From Streptomyces formicae (GTDB taxonomy: Bacteria; Actinomycetota; Actinomycetes; Streptomycetales; Streptomycetaceae): a DNA stretch of 64,000 bases. Positions 17,613 to 25,726 of this stretch are shown here, piece by piece; the stretch's first letter is position 1, and the number at the start of each line of letters is the position of its first letter. The notes beneath the pieces were generated by a model. The model ran no database searches, was not told the origin of the DNA, and worked only from the letters and a program-made list of their open reading frames with translations. The stretch spans positions 2,480,001 to 2,544,000 of the forward strand of contig NZ_CP071872.1 in NCBI RefSeq assembly GCF_022647665.1, given 5' to 3'. The translations under genes were made by a program, and so were the position numbers.

Positions 17613-18575
17613 ATGACGTCCACCACGCCCGTCGCCGAGAAGACCGCACTGACCGTCGAGAAGGTCGGCGGCCGCATCGGCGCCGTGATCTCGGGAGTCC
17701 GCCTCGACGGTGACCTGGACAAGGCCACCGTCGCCGCCGTCCGCGACGCGATCCTCGCCCACAAGGTCGTCTTCTTCCGCGATCAGCACCACCTCGACGC
17801 CGCGAGCCACGAGGCGTTCGGCCGGCTGCTCGGCGAGCCCGTCGCCCACCCCACCGTGCCGTCGGTCGACGGCCGTTACGCCCTCGGCATCGACAACGAG
17901 CACGGCGGCCGCGCCAACCAGTGGCACACCGACGTCACCTTCGTGCCCGCGTACCCGGCCTTCTCCATCCTGCGCGCCGAGGTCGTCCCGCCCTACGGCG
18001 GCAACACCCTGTGGTCCAACACCGCCGCCGCCTACGCCGGGCTCCCCGAGCCGCTGCGCGTCCTGGCCGACAGCCTGCGCGGCGTCCACACCAACGACTA
18101 CGATTACGCGGCCGTACGCCCCGATGCCCCGACCACGGCGCTGGAGCAGCACCGCAAGGTGTTCACCTCCACCACGTTCAAGACCGAGCACCCGGTCGTA
18201 CGCGTGCACCCCGAGACCGGCGAACGCACCCTGATCCTCGGCAACTTCCTCCAGAAACTCAGCGGTCTCAACGGCCGCGACTCCCGGGCACTCATCGACC
18301 TGTTCCAGTCGCACGTCGAGCGGCCCGAGAACACGGTGCGCTGGCAGTGGCGCGCGGGCGACGTCGCCATCTGGGACAACCGCGCCACCCAGCACTACGG
18401 CGTGGACGACTCCGACGACCACGAGCGCACCCTGCGCCGCGTCACCGTCGACGGCGACGTGCCCGTCGGCGTGGACGGCCGCCGCTCGGTGCTGCTCGCG
18501 CCCGAGTCGGTGCCGGAGCCCGGGTACGGGATCGCCTCCGGCGCGTCCACCGACGGAGTGCTCGCGGAGGCGTGA
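17613..18575 (+). CDS. TauD/TfdA family Fe(II)/2-oxoglutarate dioxygenase
   Basis: The 320-residue protein has the 2-His-1-carboxylate set in QWHTDVTF (H104, D106) and the distal His in ATQHYGVDD, followed by [17 protein letters not shown] with the 2-oxoglutarate Arg. The N-terminal [20 protein letters not shown] and [12 protein letters not shown] are typical. These enzymes hydroxylate the carbon beside a sulfonate or sulfate ester to release sulfite or sulfate. The context favours taurine or alkyl-sulfate use. Confidence 0.93.
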   Translation: MTSTTPVAEKTALTVEKVGGRIGAVISGVRLDGDLDKATVAAVRDAILAHKVVFFRDQHHLDAASHEAFGRLLGEPVAHPTVPSVDGRYALGIDNEHGGRANQWHTDVTFVPAYPAFSILRAEVVPPYGGNTLWSNTAAAYAGLPEPLRVLADSLRGVHTNDYDYAAVRPDAPTTALEQHRKVFTSTTFKTEHPVVRVHPETGERTLILGNFLQKLSGLNGRDSRALIDLFQSHVERPENTVRWQWRAGDVAIWDNRATQHYGVDDSDDHERTLRRVTVDGDVPVGVDGRRSVLLAPESVPEPGYGIASGASTDGVLAEA

Positions 18576-18579
18576 TCCG

Positions 18580-18729
18580 ATGACCGTCACCAACCCGGCA
18601 TACCACTACCGCTCGCCCTCCCGCACCCGCCGGCCCTCGGTGGTCGTCGTGCGCACCGATCAGCAGCGGTGGGACCGGGTCCGCTTCGGCCACCAGGACG
18701 TATCGGTGCGGACGCCAGGGCCGTCTTGA
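18580..18729 (+). CDS. Small hypothetical protein
   Basis: A 49-codon frame begins five bases after the dioxygenase stop. The product is basic, with HYRSPSRTRRPSVVVVRTD and QQRWDRVRFGHQDV. I recognise no family. Proximity and codon bias make it possible, but it could be a chance frame before the tandem repeat. Confidence 0.35.
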   Translation: MTVTNPAYHYRSPSRTRRPSVVVVRTDQQRWDRVRFGHQDVSVRTPGPS

Positions 18730-18762
18730 CGGCGGCCGGAGGTGCGTCGACACTCCGGTGAG

Positions 18763-18951
18763 GGAACCTACGGAACCTACGGAACCTACGGAACCTACGG
18801 AACCTACGGAACCTACGGAACCTACGGAACCTACGGAACCTACGGAACCTACGGAACCTACGGAACCTACGGAACCTACGGAACCTACGGAACCTACGGA
18901 ACCTACGGAACCTACGGAACCTACGGAACCTAGGGAACCTAGGGAACCTAG
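18763..18951 (+). repeat. 21-copy 9-bp tandem repeat (GGAACCTAC)n
   Basis: Eighteen exact GGAACCTAC units (18763-18924) are followed by three GGAACCTAG units (18925-18951) and a partial GGAATCGGC. In the three forward frames the array reads Glu-Pro-Thr, Gly-Thr-Tyr or Asn-Leu-Arg repeats. No ORF using it has a credible start or a conserved remainder, so I treat it as a noncoding minisatellite. Its near-perfect identity implies recent slippage. Confidence 0.95.
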
Positions 18952-18975
18952 GGAATCGGCAATCGGCAGGGGACC

Positions 18976-19140
18976 ATGGGGTGTTCAGCACCGCACCACG
19001 GCAGTGACGGCGGCGTCCGTATCGCCGCCCCGTCGCTGCCGTTGCCGCTGCTGACGTCCCGGCGCCACATCGACCTCCTGCGCGTGTGCAGCGCGGCGAG
19101 TCCCCTGCACCGTGGCGGCTCAGCGCCCGCCCGCCCCTGA
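18976..19140 (+). CDS. Putative leader peptide upstream of the GST-like gene
   Basis: A frame from ATG 18976 to 19140 contains LLTSRRHIDLLRVCSAAS, the R-R-H-I-D-L-x-R-V-x-S-A leader signature, in its second half. An in-frame TTG at 19042 would give a length closer to other leaders. It precedes the GST-like gene by 128 bp. The motif is convincing, the start is not. Confidence 0.55.
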   Translation: MGCSAPHHGSDGGVRIAAPSLPLPLLTSRRHIDLLRVCSAASPLHRGGSAPARP

Positions 19141-19267
19141 CCCTCCTCGCCCTCACGCACTCACGCACCGGGTTCCGGCCCGCGCCGACGCCGTCGCGTG
19201 CCCCTGCCCCGGCTCGCCCTCGCACGGGCGGTCGTACGCCCGTGACCGAGCATCCCCAGGGAGACGC

Positions 19268-20131
19268 ATGTCCGCCATGTGCCCGACAGCCGTGCCGTCG
19301 TTCCGGAGCAGGATCGGCCGTGATGCCCGCAGCGGCTACTACGTCGTACCGCGCCGCTACCGGCTCCACCTCGCGGTCTCCTGTCCGCAGTGTCTGCAGA
19401 TCGCCGTCACACACAGCCTGCTCGGTCTGGAGGAGACTCTCCCGGTGACCCTGCTGCCCGCCGTGCCCGACGCACCCGACGGCGGACACCAGGCCCTGCG
19501 CCCGCTGTACGAGGCCAGTTCGCACCAGTACGCGGGACCGGCCGCGGCGCCGGTGCTCAGCGACGGCTGGACCGGACGGATCGTGAGCACGCACACCCCC
19601 GACATCCTGCGGGAACTGGCCGGGCGGTTCGGCGGCGGCTGCCCCGATCTCCGTCCGCACGGTGCCGAGGAGGCGATCGAGGCCGTCGACCGGCTCTGCG
19701 AGCAGGGCATCACGGCATCCGCGCAGCGCGCCGGGGAGCCGGGCGGGGACCCGGTGGCGCGGAACGCCGCGCTGGGCGCCCTGCTGGGGACGCTGGACGG
19801 TCTGGACCGGCGGCTCGCCGCCCAGGAGTACGTGCTGGGCGGCGAACTCACCCTCGCCGACGTGCAGGTGTGGGTGGCGCTGGTGCAGCTGGACACCGTG
19901 CACCGCTGGCACCTGGACGCCGCCGCGGTGCACCGCATCACCGGCCGTCCGCATCTGTGGGCGTACGCACGGCGGCTGGCCGCGCACCCCGCCTTCGGCT
20001 CCCACCTCGATCTGGACGGCATCGCCCGCAGGCACCACGCCCGCTGCCGGGGTGCCGAGGCCGCCGGGGCGGCGGTGCAGATCGTGGACTGGGCGGCGTA
20101 CGCGCCACGGCGGGCGACACCGGCCCGGTAA
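19268..20131 (+). CDS. Glutathione S-transferase / glutathionyl-hydroquinone reductase-like protein
   Basis: The 287-residue protein starts at ATG 19268 behind AGGGAGA. The thioredoxin-like part has SGYYVVPRRYRLHLAVSCPQC, where Cys sits in the place of the Xi-class catalytic Cys (usual form CPWAH). The helical C-terminal GST domain includes LGTLDGLDRRLAAQEYVLGG and LTLADVQVWVALVQLD. Streptomyces make mycothiol rather than glutathione, so the thiol partner is uncertain. The leader peptide upstream ties it to sulfur status. Confidence 0.8.
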   Translation: MSAMCPTAVPSFRSRIGRDARSGYYVVPRRYRLHLAVSCPQCLQIAVTHSLLGLEETLPVTLLPAVPDAPDGGHQALRPLYEASSHQYAGPAAAPVLSDGWTGRIVSTHTPDILRELAGRFGGGCPDLRPHGAEEAIEAVDRLCEQGITASAQRAGEPGGDPVARNAALGALLGTLDGLDRRLAAQEYVLGGELTLADVQVWVALVQLDTVHRWHLDAAAVHRITGRPHLWAYARRLAAHPAFGSHLDLDGIARRHHARCRGAEAAGAAVQIVDWAAYAPRRATPAR

Positions 20132-20233
20132 ACCGGTGGCATCCGCGAGTTCGCGTCCTCTATGGTGAGGGCGCTTCTCGCGGTGGCCGACGGCTGCCGC
20201 TGCCGGCCGAATGAAGAGCAGGAGGTGTGACTG

Positions 20234-20305
20234 ATGGCTGTCGTTGCGATGGGCGCTGCCCGCGACCAGAAGTCCGTTCACTCCACCTCCGCGGTCTCCG
20301 GCTGA
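20234..20305 (+). CDS. Conserved 23-residue leader ORF of rsgA (left copy)
   Basis: AGGAGGTG lies six bases before this ATG. The peptide (MAVVAMGAARDQ..., ending STSAVSG) aligns without gaps to a 23-residue ORF at 48335 before the second rsgA. Shared features are V-x-x-G-A-A-R, the V/I-x-S-T core and the V-S-G stop context TCCGGCTGA. Both precede a TTCGAA palindrome and a TTG-started rsgA. Conservation of length, position and residues argues that it is translated and regulates rsgA. Confidence 0.7.
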   Translation: MAVVAMGAARDQKSVHSTSAVSG

Positions 20306-20327
20306 CTCTTCCTCCTTCCCGGGACCG

Positions 20328-20339
20328 CCCTTCGAAGGG
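20328..20339 (+). promoter_or_regulatory. SD-sequestering palindrome of rsgA (left copy)
   Basis: Perfect palindrome CCCTTCGAAGGG. Its right half GAAGGG is the only ribosome binding site for the TTG start six bases further on, so folding would hide it. It is identical to the one at 48447. Confidence 0.65.
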
Positions 20340-20345
20340 TCTCCC

Positions 20346-20774
20346 TTGAATCTCTCCTCCTCACACCCGCTCGCCCCGTACGGCTGGGACGAGCACATCG
20401 CCGCCGCGTTCGCACCCCACACCGAGCAGGGTCTGGTGCCCGGTCGGGTCGTACGGGTCGACCGTGGCCAGTGCGACGTCGTCACCGCGGACGGGGTCGT
20501 CCGCGCCGACACCGCGTTCGTGACGCCGCACGACCCGCTGCGGGTGATCTGCACCGGCGACTGGGCGGCCGTCGACCCTGACGGCAGCCCGCGCTACGTG
20601 CGCACGTATCTGCCGCGGCGTACGGCCTTCGTCCGCGCCACGTCGTCGGAGCGGTCCGAGGGCCAGATCCTCGCCGCCAACGTCGACCACGCGATCATCG
20701 CGGTGTCGCTCGCCGTCGAACTCGACCTGGGCCGCATCGAGCGCTTCCTGGCGCTCGCCTGGGAGAGCGCCTAG
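20346..20774 (+). pseudogene. rsgA: 5' half of rsgA, truncated at an integration junction
   Basis: From the TTG start this frame encodes the OB-fold domain of the ribosome-assembly GTPase RsgA: GLVPGRVVRVDRGQCDVV, then VICTGDWAAVD, YLPRRTAFVRATSSERSEGQ and ILAANVDHAIIAVSLAVELD. It stops abruptly after LALAWESA, before the GTPase domain (NKxD, PxVGxS motifs absent). Joined to the sequence after 48966 it restores LALAWESGAQPLVVLTKADL exactly. The gene has been split by insertion of the island, and this 142-residue remnant is probably non-functional. Confidence 0.9.
20758..20769. other. Left attachment core of the genomic island (attL)
   Basis: CCTGGGAGAGCG at the point where rsgA breaks matches CCTGGGAAAGCG at 48955-48966 in 11 of 12 bases. 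The serine integrase gene begins 75 bp inside. A short shared core next to a serine integrase is the expected footprint. Confidence 0.7.
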
Positions 20775-20844
20775 AAATACACAGCAGCCCTCACCTGCAC
20801 GGATGCCGTTTGGAGCGGCCGGATCTGTGTTGTAGGAGGGCACT

Positions 20845-21039
20845 ATGGCGAAGAAAGTGGCAGAGGAGTTCCGGGACGGTTCTCCCGAGGAAGTGGCGGA
20901 GAAGGGACCGGAGGATCTGGTCGACCTCTACCTCCGGCGCAGCAAGAAGCGAGAGACCGTCGAGACTCTCAAGCAGCATGCCCGCGACCTGCGCCGTGAA
21001 ATGGACCGACAAGGGCTAGTACCAACGCCGTGTAGTTAG
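20845..21039 (+). pseudogene. N-terminal fragment of a large serine recombinase
   Basis: ATG follows GTAGGAGGGCACT. The frame gives the start of a resolvase/invertase domain: EDLVDLYLRRSKKRETVET with the nucleophile S33 in YLRRS, then LRREMDRQGLV. At codon 59 it runs into the IS4-type element; the last five residues come from the IS. Removing both insertion sequences joins MDRQGL to TVRKVWLEQRSASK at 23981 in the same frame. It is therefore the missing 5' part of the recombinase at 23981-25396. Confidence 0.85.
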
Positions 21040-22521
21040 GGCTCTGGGCTGCTTGTCAAGCAGGCTGATGAAGTGACGGAGCTCCTGCTAGAACCGTGTC
21101 GACCAAGATCACTGTTCAGCAGGAGCTCCGTTGGACGCCAAGTCTGTCATTTCTCGTGAAGTAGCGGTTGCAGCAGGGGCGTTTGCCCCCGGCCATCTCG
21201 GCGAGCTGACACGGATTGTCCCGTTCGAGATGGTCGATGAGGTGCTGGCAGATACCGGCAGAACCCAGCAACGGATACGGGCCCTTCCCTCGCGCGTGGT
21301 GGTGTACCTGCTGCTGGGTGGGGCATTGTTCCCCGGGCTCGGATGGCAGCAGGTGTGGCAGCGGCTGACAGCCGGCCTGGACGGACTGCCGACGGCGACG
21401 CCCACGGCCAGCGCGCTGGCCCAGGCCCGCAAGAGGCTCGGGACCCGCCCGCTGCGTCACCTGTTCGACTTGCTCCGTGGACCGGCCGCAGGACTCGGCA
21501 TCACCGGAACGCGATGGCGCGGACTGGTCGTCTGCGCCATCGACGGCACGTTGATGGCCGTGCCGGACAGCCCCACGAACCAGGCCGAGTTCACCCGGCA
21601 CCGCTGCAACAACGGCGGTGCGGGATACCCCTCACTGCGACTCCTGGTCCTGGTCGCCTGCGGAACCCGGACCATTATGGACGCCGTCTTCGGTCCGGCC
21701 ACCGACGGTGAGACCACCTATGCTCCACGCTTAGTCCGCAGCCTGCGGGAAGACATGATCGTCCTGCTGGACCGGAACTTCGCCGTCCAGGCCCTGATCG
21801 AAGCGATCACGTCGAGAAGCGCACACGTCCTGGTCCGGGTGAAAGAGAACCGCAGACTGCCGGTCCTGCGACGCTTCCCCGACGGCTCCTGGCTCTCCCG
21901 GATCGGACCCGTGGCGGTCCGCGTTGTCTGTTGCGAGATCACCATCAGCACATCACAGGGACGACGCACCGGCGCATACCGGCTGGTCACAACCCTGACC
22001 GATCCCTTCACCCACCCCGCCGGCGAACTGATCGGGCTGTATCACGAGCGGTGGGAAGTCGAGACCACCTATCTGGAGATCAAGTCAACGATCCTCGGCG
22101 GTCGGGTCCTTCGTGCCCGCACTCCCGCCGGTGTCGCCCAGGAAGTCTTCGCGGTGCTGGTCACCTATCAGGTCCTGCGGCTGGCGATGGCGGACGCCAC
22201 CGCCAGCCGACCCGGGACCGACCCTGACCGGGCCAGCTTCTCCATCGCCCTGAACACCGCCCGCGATCTGGTCATCCAGGCCGCAGGCGTGTTCAGCGGC
22301 GCCGTGATCGACCTCGCCGGCACCATAGGCCGCCGAATCCTGGCCGCCCTCATGCCCGACCGCCGTATCCGCACCCGTCCACGCGTCGTGAAGCGGGCCA
22401 TCTCGAGATACAACGCCAGAGGCACCGTCGACCGCACCACCTACAGGGCCACGATCAGCGTCCACATCCTGACGCCCACCCCTTGACACCGCCCACGGCA
22501 CCCCTAACTACACGGCATTGG
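21022..22521 (+). mobile_element. IS4-type insertion sequence with 8-bp target duplication
   Basis: The 1500-bp element is bounded by 20-bp inverted ends (CCAACGCCGTGTAGTTAGGG at left, CCAATGCCGTGTAGTTAGGG read inward from the right; one mismatch). It is flanked by the direct repeat GGCTAGTA at 21014-21021 and 22522-22529. The right-hand repeat overlaps the end of the neighbouring IS701-type element, so this element arrived second. Confidence 0.9.
21131..22486 (+). CDS. IS4 family transposase
   Basis: The 451-residue DDE transposase starts at TTG 21131. It has the N-terminal helical domain with LTRIVPFEMVDEVLADTG, the first Asp in VVCAIDGTLMAVPDS, the second in DMIVLLDRNFAVQAL and the YREK-equivalent YHERWEVETTYLEIK with the catalytic Glu. 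The frame is intact, so the element may still be active. Confidence 0.93.
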   Translation: MDAKSVISREVAVAAGAFAPGHLGELTRIVPFEMVDEVLADTGRTQQRIRALPSRVVVYLLLGGALFPGLGWQQVWQRLTAGLDGLPTATPTASALAQARKRLGTRPLRHLFDLLRGPAAGLGITGTRWRGLVVCAIDGTLMAVPDSPTNQAEFTRHRCNNGGAGYPSLRLLVLVACGTRTIMDAVFGPATDGETTYAPRLVRSLREDMIVLLDRNFAVQALIEAITSRSAHVLVRVKENRRLPVLRRFPDGSWLSRIGPVAVRVVCCEITISTSQGRRTGAYRLVTTLTDPFTHPAGELIGLYHERWEVETTYLEIKSTILGGRVLRARTPAGVAQEVFAVLVTYQVLRLAMADATASRPGTDPDRASFSIALNTARDLVIQAAGVFSGAVIDLAGTIGRRILAALMPDRRIRTRPRVVKRAISRYNARGTVDRTTYRATISVHILTPTP

Positions 22522-22527
22522 GGCTAG

Positions 22528-23977
22528 TACTCCAGTGCGGTTTCGTGATCTATCCGCCGGTCTCGTCGGCTGACCGTCGTCGGTAGTGGCTGTGCCGGGC
22601 TGTTGCCTGGTGGTGTCTGCGCCAGATTGACCAGTGCAGCATCCTGGCTGCGGTCACGACTGGTGGGCCGAAGACGGTGGTGAGCAGGTGGCGGATCTCC
22701 GGGACGGTCAAGGAGATCGGTTCGCGGCTGGAGGCTGGGCGGTGCGGATCGGTGGGCCGCTTCGGGGCCGCGTCGGCGGCGACGGCGGCCAGGAAGACCA
22801 GGGCGAGCATGGCGAGTGTGATGTGCCGGTGCCATGAGGTCCAGTGCCTGACCTGGTAGTGGTCGAGTCCGACTTGGCTTTTCGCAGCCTGGAAGCACTC
22901 CTCGACGCTCCAGCGGACGCCGGCGACGCGGACGAGTTCCGCAAGGGTGACCGTGGTGGGTGACCAGCACAAGTAGAAGGCCAGTTCACCGCTGGTGCGG
23001 TTGCGGCGGACGAGGAGGTGGCGGTGTTCGCCGGTGCCGATGTGGATCCAGGCCCAGTCGTAGTAGCGCGGGCCCTTCGCGCCGGGGCCCGCACTGTGCC
23101 GTTGCCAGGCGGTGGCGGGCAGGCGGTCGGCGACGGTGTCCGCGCGGACGGGGGTGCGGCCTGAGTTGATCCGCACCCTGGTCGAGCAGGCGACGGCCAT
23201 CACGTAGCCGGTCCCGCGTGCCTCCAGGGCGGCACGCAACTGCGGGTCCTGCCCATAGGCTTCATCGCCGGTCACCCACGCTGCCTCCACCCCGGCGTCC
23301 AGCGCGGCGGCGATCATCTCCCAGGCCAGGCGGGGCTTGGTTGCGAACTGCGCTGTCTCGGGTATTCCGGCCGCCTGGCGGCGCTCGGGATCTGCGGACC
23401 AGGACTGCTCGGGCAGGTAGAGCCGGCGGTCGATCAACGCCCGTCCCCGGCTGGTGGCGTAGGCGAGGAAGACGCCGACCTGGGAGTTCTCGATGCGCCC
23501 GGCGGTGCCGGTGTACTGCCGCTGGACCCCTGCCGAAGCCCGGCCCTTCTTCACGAAGCCGGTCTCGTCCACGATCAGCACACCACCGTCGGTGCCGAGG
23601 TGGTCGACGGCGTAGACGCGGACATCGTCACGGACGGCATCGGCGTCCCAGCGGGCGTAGCGCAGCAGCCGTTGCATCGGCCCCGGCCGGATGTGCCCGG
23701 CCTGTTCGGCCAGCTGCCAGCAGTTCTTCCGCTCCGCCTGCGACAGCAGCCCGAGCAGATAGGCCCGGGCACTCGCCCTCGGCTCAACTCGGCCGAAGCG
23801 GCCCGCGATCCGAGCCATGACCAGGCCGAACATCTCCCGCCAGCGGGCAGGGTCTACGCTATGGCCCGCGGCCACCGCACGATCTTCGTTTGTCCACACA
23901 CCAACCGATGATCACGCGGTGGCCGTACCCGCTCCCAACCAGGTACAGCCACAAGATCGCGAAACCAGACTGGAGTA
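22528..23977 (-). mobile_element. IS701-type insertion sequence
   Basis: The ends read TACTCCAGTGCGGTTTCG at 22528 and, inward from the right, TACTCCAGTCTGGTTTCG. Flanks are CTAG on the left and CTAA on the right, an imperfect 4-bp target duplication of the kind IS701 elements make. It lies inside the serine recombinase gene, in the Leu codon after MDRQG. Confidence 0.85.
22550..23899 (-). CDS. IS701 family transposase
   Basis: The 449-residue transposase has the family plan: RWREMFGLVMARIAGRFGRV at the N terminus, the first Asp in GVLIVDETGFVKKG, the second in WVTGDEAYGQDPQLRAALE and the Glu in VRWSVEECFQAAKSQVGLDH. The frame is intact. It is transcribed against the interrupted recombinase. 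Confidence 0.93.
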   Translation of the reverse strand: MWTNEDRAVAAGHSVDPARWREMFGLVMARIAGRFGRVEPRASARAYLLGLLSQAERKNCWQLAEQAGHIRPGPMQRLLRYARWDADAVRDDVRVYAVDHLGTDGGVLIVDETGFVKKGRASAGVQRQYTGTAGRIENSQVGVFLAYATSRGRALIDRRLYLPEQSWSADPERRQAAGIPETAQFATKPRLAWEMIAAALDAGVEAAWVTGDEAYGQDPQLRAALEARGTGYVMAVACSTRVRINSGRTPVRADTVADRLPATAWQRHSAGPGAKGPRYYDWAWIHIGTGEHRHLLVRRNRTSGELAFYLCWSPTTVTLAELVRVAGVRWSVEECFQAAKSQVGLDHYQVRHWTSWHRHITLAMLALVFLAAVAADAAPKRPTDPHRPASSREPISLTVPEIRHLLTTVFGPPVVTAARMLHWSIWRRHHQATARHSHYRRRSADETGG

Positions 23978-23980
23978 CTA

Positions 23981-25396
23981 ACCGTTCGCAAAGTCTGGCT
24001 GGAGCAGCGGAGCGCCTCCAAGCAGCACGTACGACGAGAGAAGCTCGAAGGCGCGATGGCAGCCGTCATGGCTGGCGAGATCAAGACACTCGCAGTGTGG
24101 AAGACGGACCGCTTCGACCGCCGAGGCATGGCTGCCATCGGCACGGCCCTGGACGAGTTCGACCGCCGCCGGGCGAGGCTCTTCGTACTCCAGGAGAACC
24201 TGGACTCCAGCCAGCCGGGCACTCGCATCGTCTTCGCGATCCTGGCCGAACGCGCCCGCGAGGAGATCAAGGACCTCACCCTTCGGGTGACGACCGGAAA
24301 ACACGCAGCACGCACCGCGGGACGGTGGCCGGGCGGTCGCACCCCGTACGGCGTCCGGTCCCCCAGGGGGTCGGGACTCATCGAACCGGATCCGGCCGAG
24401 TACCCGCACGCGCGTCGTATCGCGGACGAGCTGCTGACCGGGAAATCCGCGATGCGAGTGGCCCACGATCTGGAACGGGACGGTATCAGGACACGCGACG
24501 GCGCCCGATGGGACGCCCGCGCGATCACGCGCATGGTGCGCTCGGCGGCATGGGCTGGCCTGCTGTCGACCAAGGATAGGCTGCTCGACGAGCACGGCCA
24601 GCCCCTCGACGTCTGGGTGCCCTCGGCGGAGCCCGTGCGGGACGCCGAAGGCAACCCGGTGGTGATCGGGACCGGTGTCGTCAGCCCGGGGGAGCGGCTC
24701 CGGATCCTCGCGCTGATCGAAGCAAGGATCACGAAGATGGGCGGGGGATCGCGGGGAAAACGCCCGCACACCACCTTCCTCGGCGGGATCCTCACCTGCC
24801 CGTACTGCGAGAAGGCCATGACGGGCAGCGGCGGCGATCGCGGCCGCATGTACCGATGCCGTACCCGGTCGGTGTACGGCAAGGACGCCTGCCCCGGCGT
24901 GGTGGTGCGAGCACAGCGCATGGACGCGGCGGTCGAGGCGATGTGGCTGAGCCACGTCTCGGCCCTTGAACACGGATCCCCTGGCCTCGACGCCATCGTC
25001 CGACGCTGGGCGGTCCTCCACGACGTGGAGAAGGAAGCTCGCCGCAAGGAGGTCATAGCGGGCCTCGACGCGGCGAAGGCACGCCGCGACAAACTGGAGC
25101 ACGACTTTTACGTCGAAGGAACGCTGTCCGAAGACCGGTTCAAGACGCTGGCGGTCGAGCAGTCGGCAGCGCTCGGAGCCCTTGAGCTCGAAGCCGCCGA
25201 ACTCGCACGGGAAGCCGACCTCTCCGTCTTCTTCGCGGATGGCGAGGCACTGGCGGACGCATGGGCGGAGTCGACGCTCACGGACCGCCGCATGCTCCTG
25301 GAATGCGTCTTGAAGGCGCTGACGATCACCCCAGCTCGCTTCCCCGGGGACCATACGCCGATCCTCGACAGGATCGTCCCGCGGTGGGTTGCATAA
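23981..25396 (+). pseudogene. Main part of the split large serine recombinase (integrase)
   Basis: In frame from TVRKVWLEQRSASK, this segment holds the rest of the resolvase domain (IKTLAVWKTDRFDRRG) and the recombinase domain (YPHARRIADELLTGKSAMRV, then GARWDARAITRMVRSAAWAG). A zinc ribbon follows (CPYCEKAM and CRTRSVYGKDACPG), then a C-terminal coiled coil. The first internal ATG is 24056, which lacks the nucleophile, so a shortened product could not recombine. Rejoined to 20845 the protein would be about 530 residues, normal for phage/ICE serine integrases. Confidence 0.88.
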
Positions 25397-25442
25397 CGCA
25401 CTCGTAATGCCTAGGTCTCGGGTTCGAATCCCGAAGGCCACT
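25396..25442 (+). pseudogene. 3' part of a tRNA gene (Thr-CGT-like), possible old att site
   Basis: Directly after the recombinase stop, the sequence has an anticodon loop CTCGTAA, a T-arm with perfect TCGGG/CCCGA stem around TTCGAAT, and an acceptor strand AGGCCAC. The 5' half (acceptor strand, D-arm) is missing: the upstream sequence is recombinase code. Such a half-tRNA is the usual scar of integration into a tRNA gene and may record an earlier or nested element. Confidence 0.65.
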
Positions 25443-25726
25443 CAACGAAGGTCCAGCTCAGACCCTCACTGACCTGGGCCTATTGCCTTCCGTGGACGGG
25501 TCTCGCTGCCCTCTGACCGGCCCGAGGGCCGCCGCTCGGTGGAGTCGGTGGACAACAGGTGGACAAGCGTGCAGAGCAGTGGACGAGCGCGCTCACGAGA
25601 ACTGTTCTGTCGCGCCGGAGGCGAAGGGGCTGCGGTTCTGTGTCTCTCGGGCTGTCGACAGCAACGCTGTTGGGGGAGTTCCACAAATCGGGCGGGCGAG
25701 CCGGCGACTGGTGAAGAATCAGCCGG
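25443..25726. other. Intergenic region after the tRNA fragment
   Basis: About 280 bp without a supported gene. It contains several GTGGAC(A/G)A repeats around 25548-25590 and a region that could act as attachment-site arms or the promoter for the 417-residue gene. No hairpin or ORF stands out. Confidence 0.5.

Noticed and set aside
15534..18593. A very long open frame (over 1000 codons) on the minus strand
   Set aside because: It lies entirely antisense to confirmed genes, is Gly/Val/Ala/Arg biased as expected from GC-rich complementary frames, and shows no domain.
18763..18951. CRISPR-like array
   Set aside because: Units are 9 bp, contiguous and without unique spacers, and no cas genes are present.
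18758..19054. Repeat-coded protein (Glu-Pro-Thr)n from the 9-bp array
   Set aside because: All three frames through the array are open only because the unit is a multiple of three without stops. There is no ribosome binding site and the remainder is unlike a protein.
25396..25442. Complete functional tRNA-Thr
   Set aside because: The 5' acceptor strand and D-arm are absent; the upstream sequence is recombinase code.
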